Shown here piece by piece: positions 49,654 through 49,793 of a DNA stretch of 49,793 nt. Origin of the DNA: ARK-14 sp002899805 (GTDB lineage Archaea; Thermoproteota; Thermoprotei_A; Sulfolobales; Fervidicoccaceae); the NCBI GenBank assembly GCA_039793985.1, contig JBAMMC010000015.1, forward strand, positions 1 through 49,793, written 5' to 3'. Under the pieces are notes generated by a model. That model ran no database searches. It was given only the letters and a program-made list of their open reading frames with translations, and was not told the origin of the DNA. Positions within the stretch are counted from its first letter, which is position 1, and each line of letters opens with the position of its first letter. The translations under genes were made by a program, and so were the position numbers.

Positions 49654-49793
49654 ATGAAGTTTGGCTGTAAATTAATAAGGGTGCTCGCACAATATTTTCC
49701 AAATTCATGGGAATACTGGGATGTAGCTCTGCTTGACAAAGGGGCTCCAGGCCGGCAATTTCTACCGAGACCTGGTCATGGTCACCTTTTTCC
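49654..49793 (+). CDS. Possible gene start, truncated by the window end
   Basis: From ATG 49654 a frame runs without stop to the right window edge (46 codons), beginning MKFGCKLIRVLAQYFPNSWEYW and continuing with GAPGRQFLPRPGHGH. The composition looks protein-like and the region to its left (49496-49653) has no gene. I do not recognise the family and see no clear Shine-Dalgarno, so this is tentative. Confidence 0.35.
   Translation, partial: MKFGCKLIRVLAQYFPNSWEYWDVALLDKGAPGRQFLPRPGHGHLF

Noticed and set aside
1..49793. CRISPR array, insertion sequence or integrated virus
   Set aside because: No regularly spaced repeats, transposase, integrase or att-like duplication seen; the tRNA-Asn 3' end shows no nearby partial copy.

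Overview
The window reads as chromosomal DNA from a hyperthermophilic crenarchaeon (Thermoproteota). This is inferred from an NADH-module-less nuo operon, the archaeal replication set (two RFC subunits, Gins23, MCM, Hel308, Orc1/Cdc6), an STT3/AglB oligosaccharyltransferase, a SpeD-family pyruvoyl decarboxylase, crenarchaea-type orphan families, frequent TTG/GTG starts, TATA boxes about 26 bp ahead of short leaders, and AT-rich DNA with a very GC-rich tRNA. A Fervidicoccus-, Acidilobus- or Desulfurococcus-like host would fit, but I cannot place it. I saw no CRISPR array, insertion sequence or provirus.

Layout. 1-10.3 kb: the end of EF-2, then a compact eleven-gene operon nuoABCDHIJKMLN. It encodes the membrane arm and quinone-reducing module of complex I but not NuoE/F/G, so the electron donor is probably ferredoxin or another unlinked partner. 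10.4-12.3 kb: a PLP decarboxylase (probably aspartate to beta-alanine) coupled to a TruA-like pseudouridine synthase, whose 3' end overlaps the convergent rfcL. 12.3-23.4 kb: a replication island. rfcS-rfcL runs leftward; gins23-mcm-hel308 runs rightward from a divergent promoter region; mcm carries an in-frame 225-residue intein; then cdc6, a small winged-helix protein and a radical SAM protein with an unusual cysteine spacing run leftward.

23.4-33.5 kb: an MmgE/PrpD protein translationally coupled to a B12-binding radical SAM enzyme; a JAMM-motif protein overlapping an unknown basic-tailed protein; an aminotransferase behind a 480-bp AT-rich non-coding stretch; TRAM and adenosine-specific-kinase-family genes; and an operon of a DUF2192-like protein, a degenerate MDR-like protein and a membrane protein behind a structured leader. 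33.7-38.8 kb: translation and housekeeping genes (AsnRS, Dph6, SpeD family, MJ0936-like phosphodiesterase, tRNA-Asn, GNAT, a DUF131-type membrane protein, ferredoxin, PHP phosphoesterase).

39-44.1 kb: an accessory-looking cluster of a RavA-like MoxR ATPase, a VWA protein and a small helical protein, facing a Cys-rich protein, an apparent metal-site-less amidohydrolase (pseudoenzyme) and a zinc ribbon. 44.3-49.8 kb: Trm5-family and NSUN-family RNA methyltransferases, Sua5/TsaC, AglB, and a possible gene cut by the window end.

Most promising for new biology: the MCM intein, the JAMM/partner pair, the pseudo-amidohydrolase with its Cys-rich neighbour, the MoxR/VWA trio, and the MmgE-B12 radical SAM pair. 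All coordinates come from reading the sequence. Family names come from recognised motifs, not from a search.
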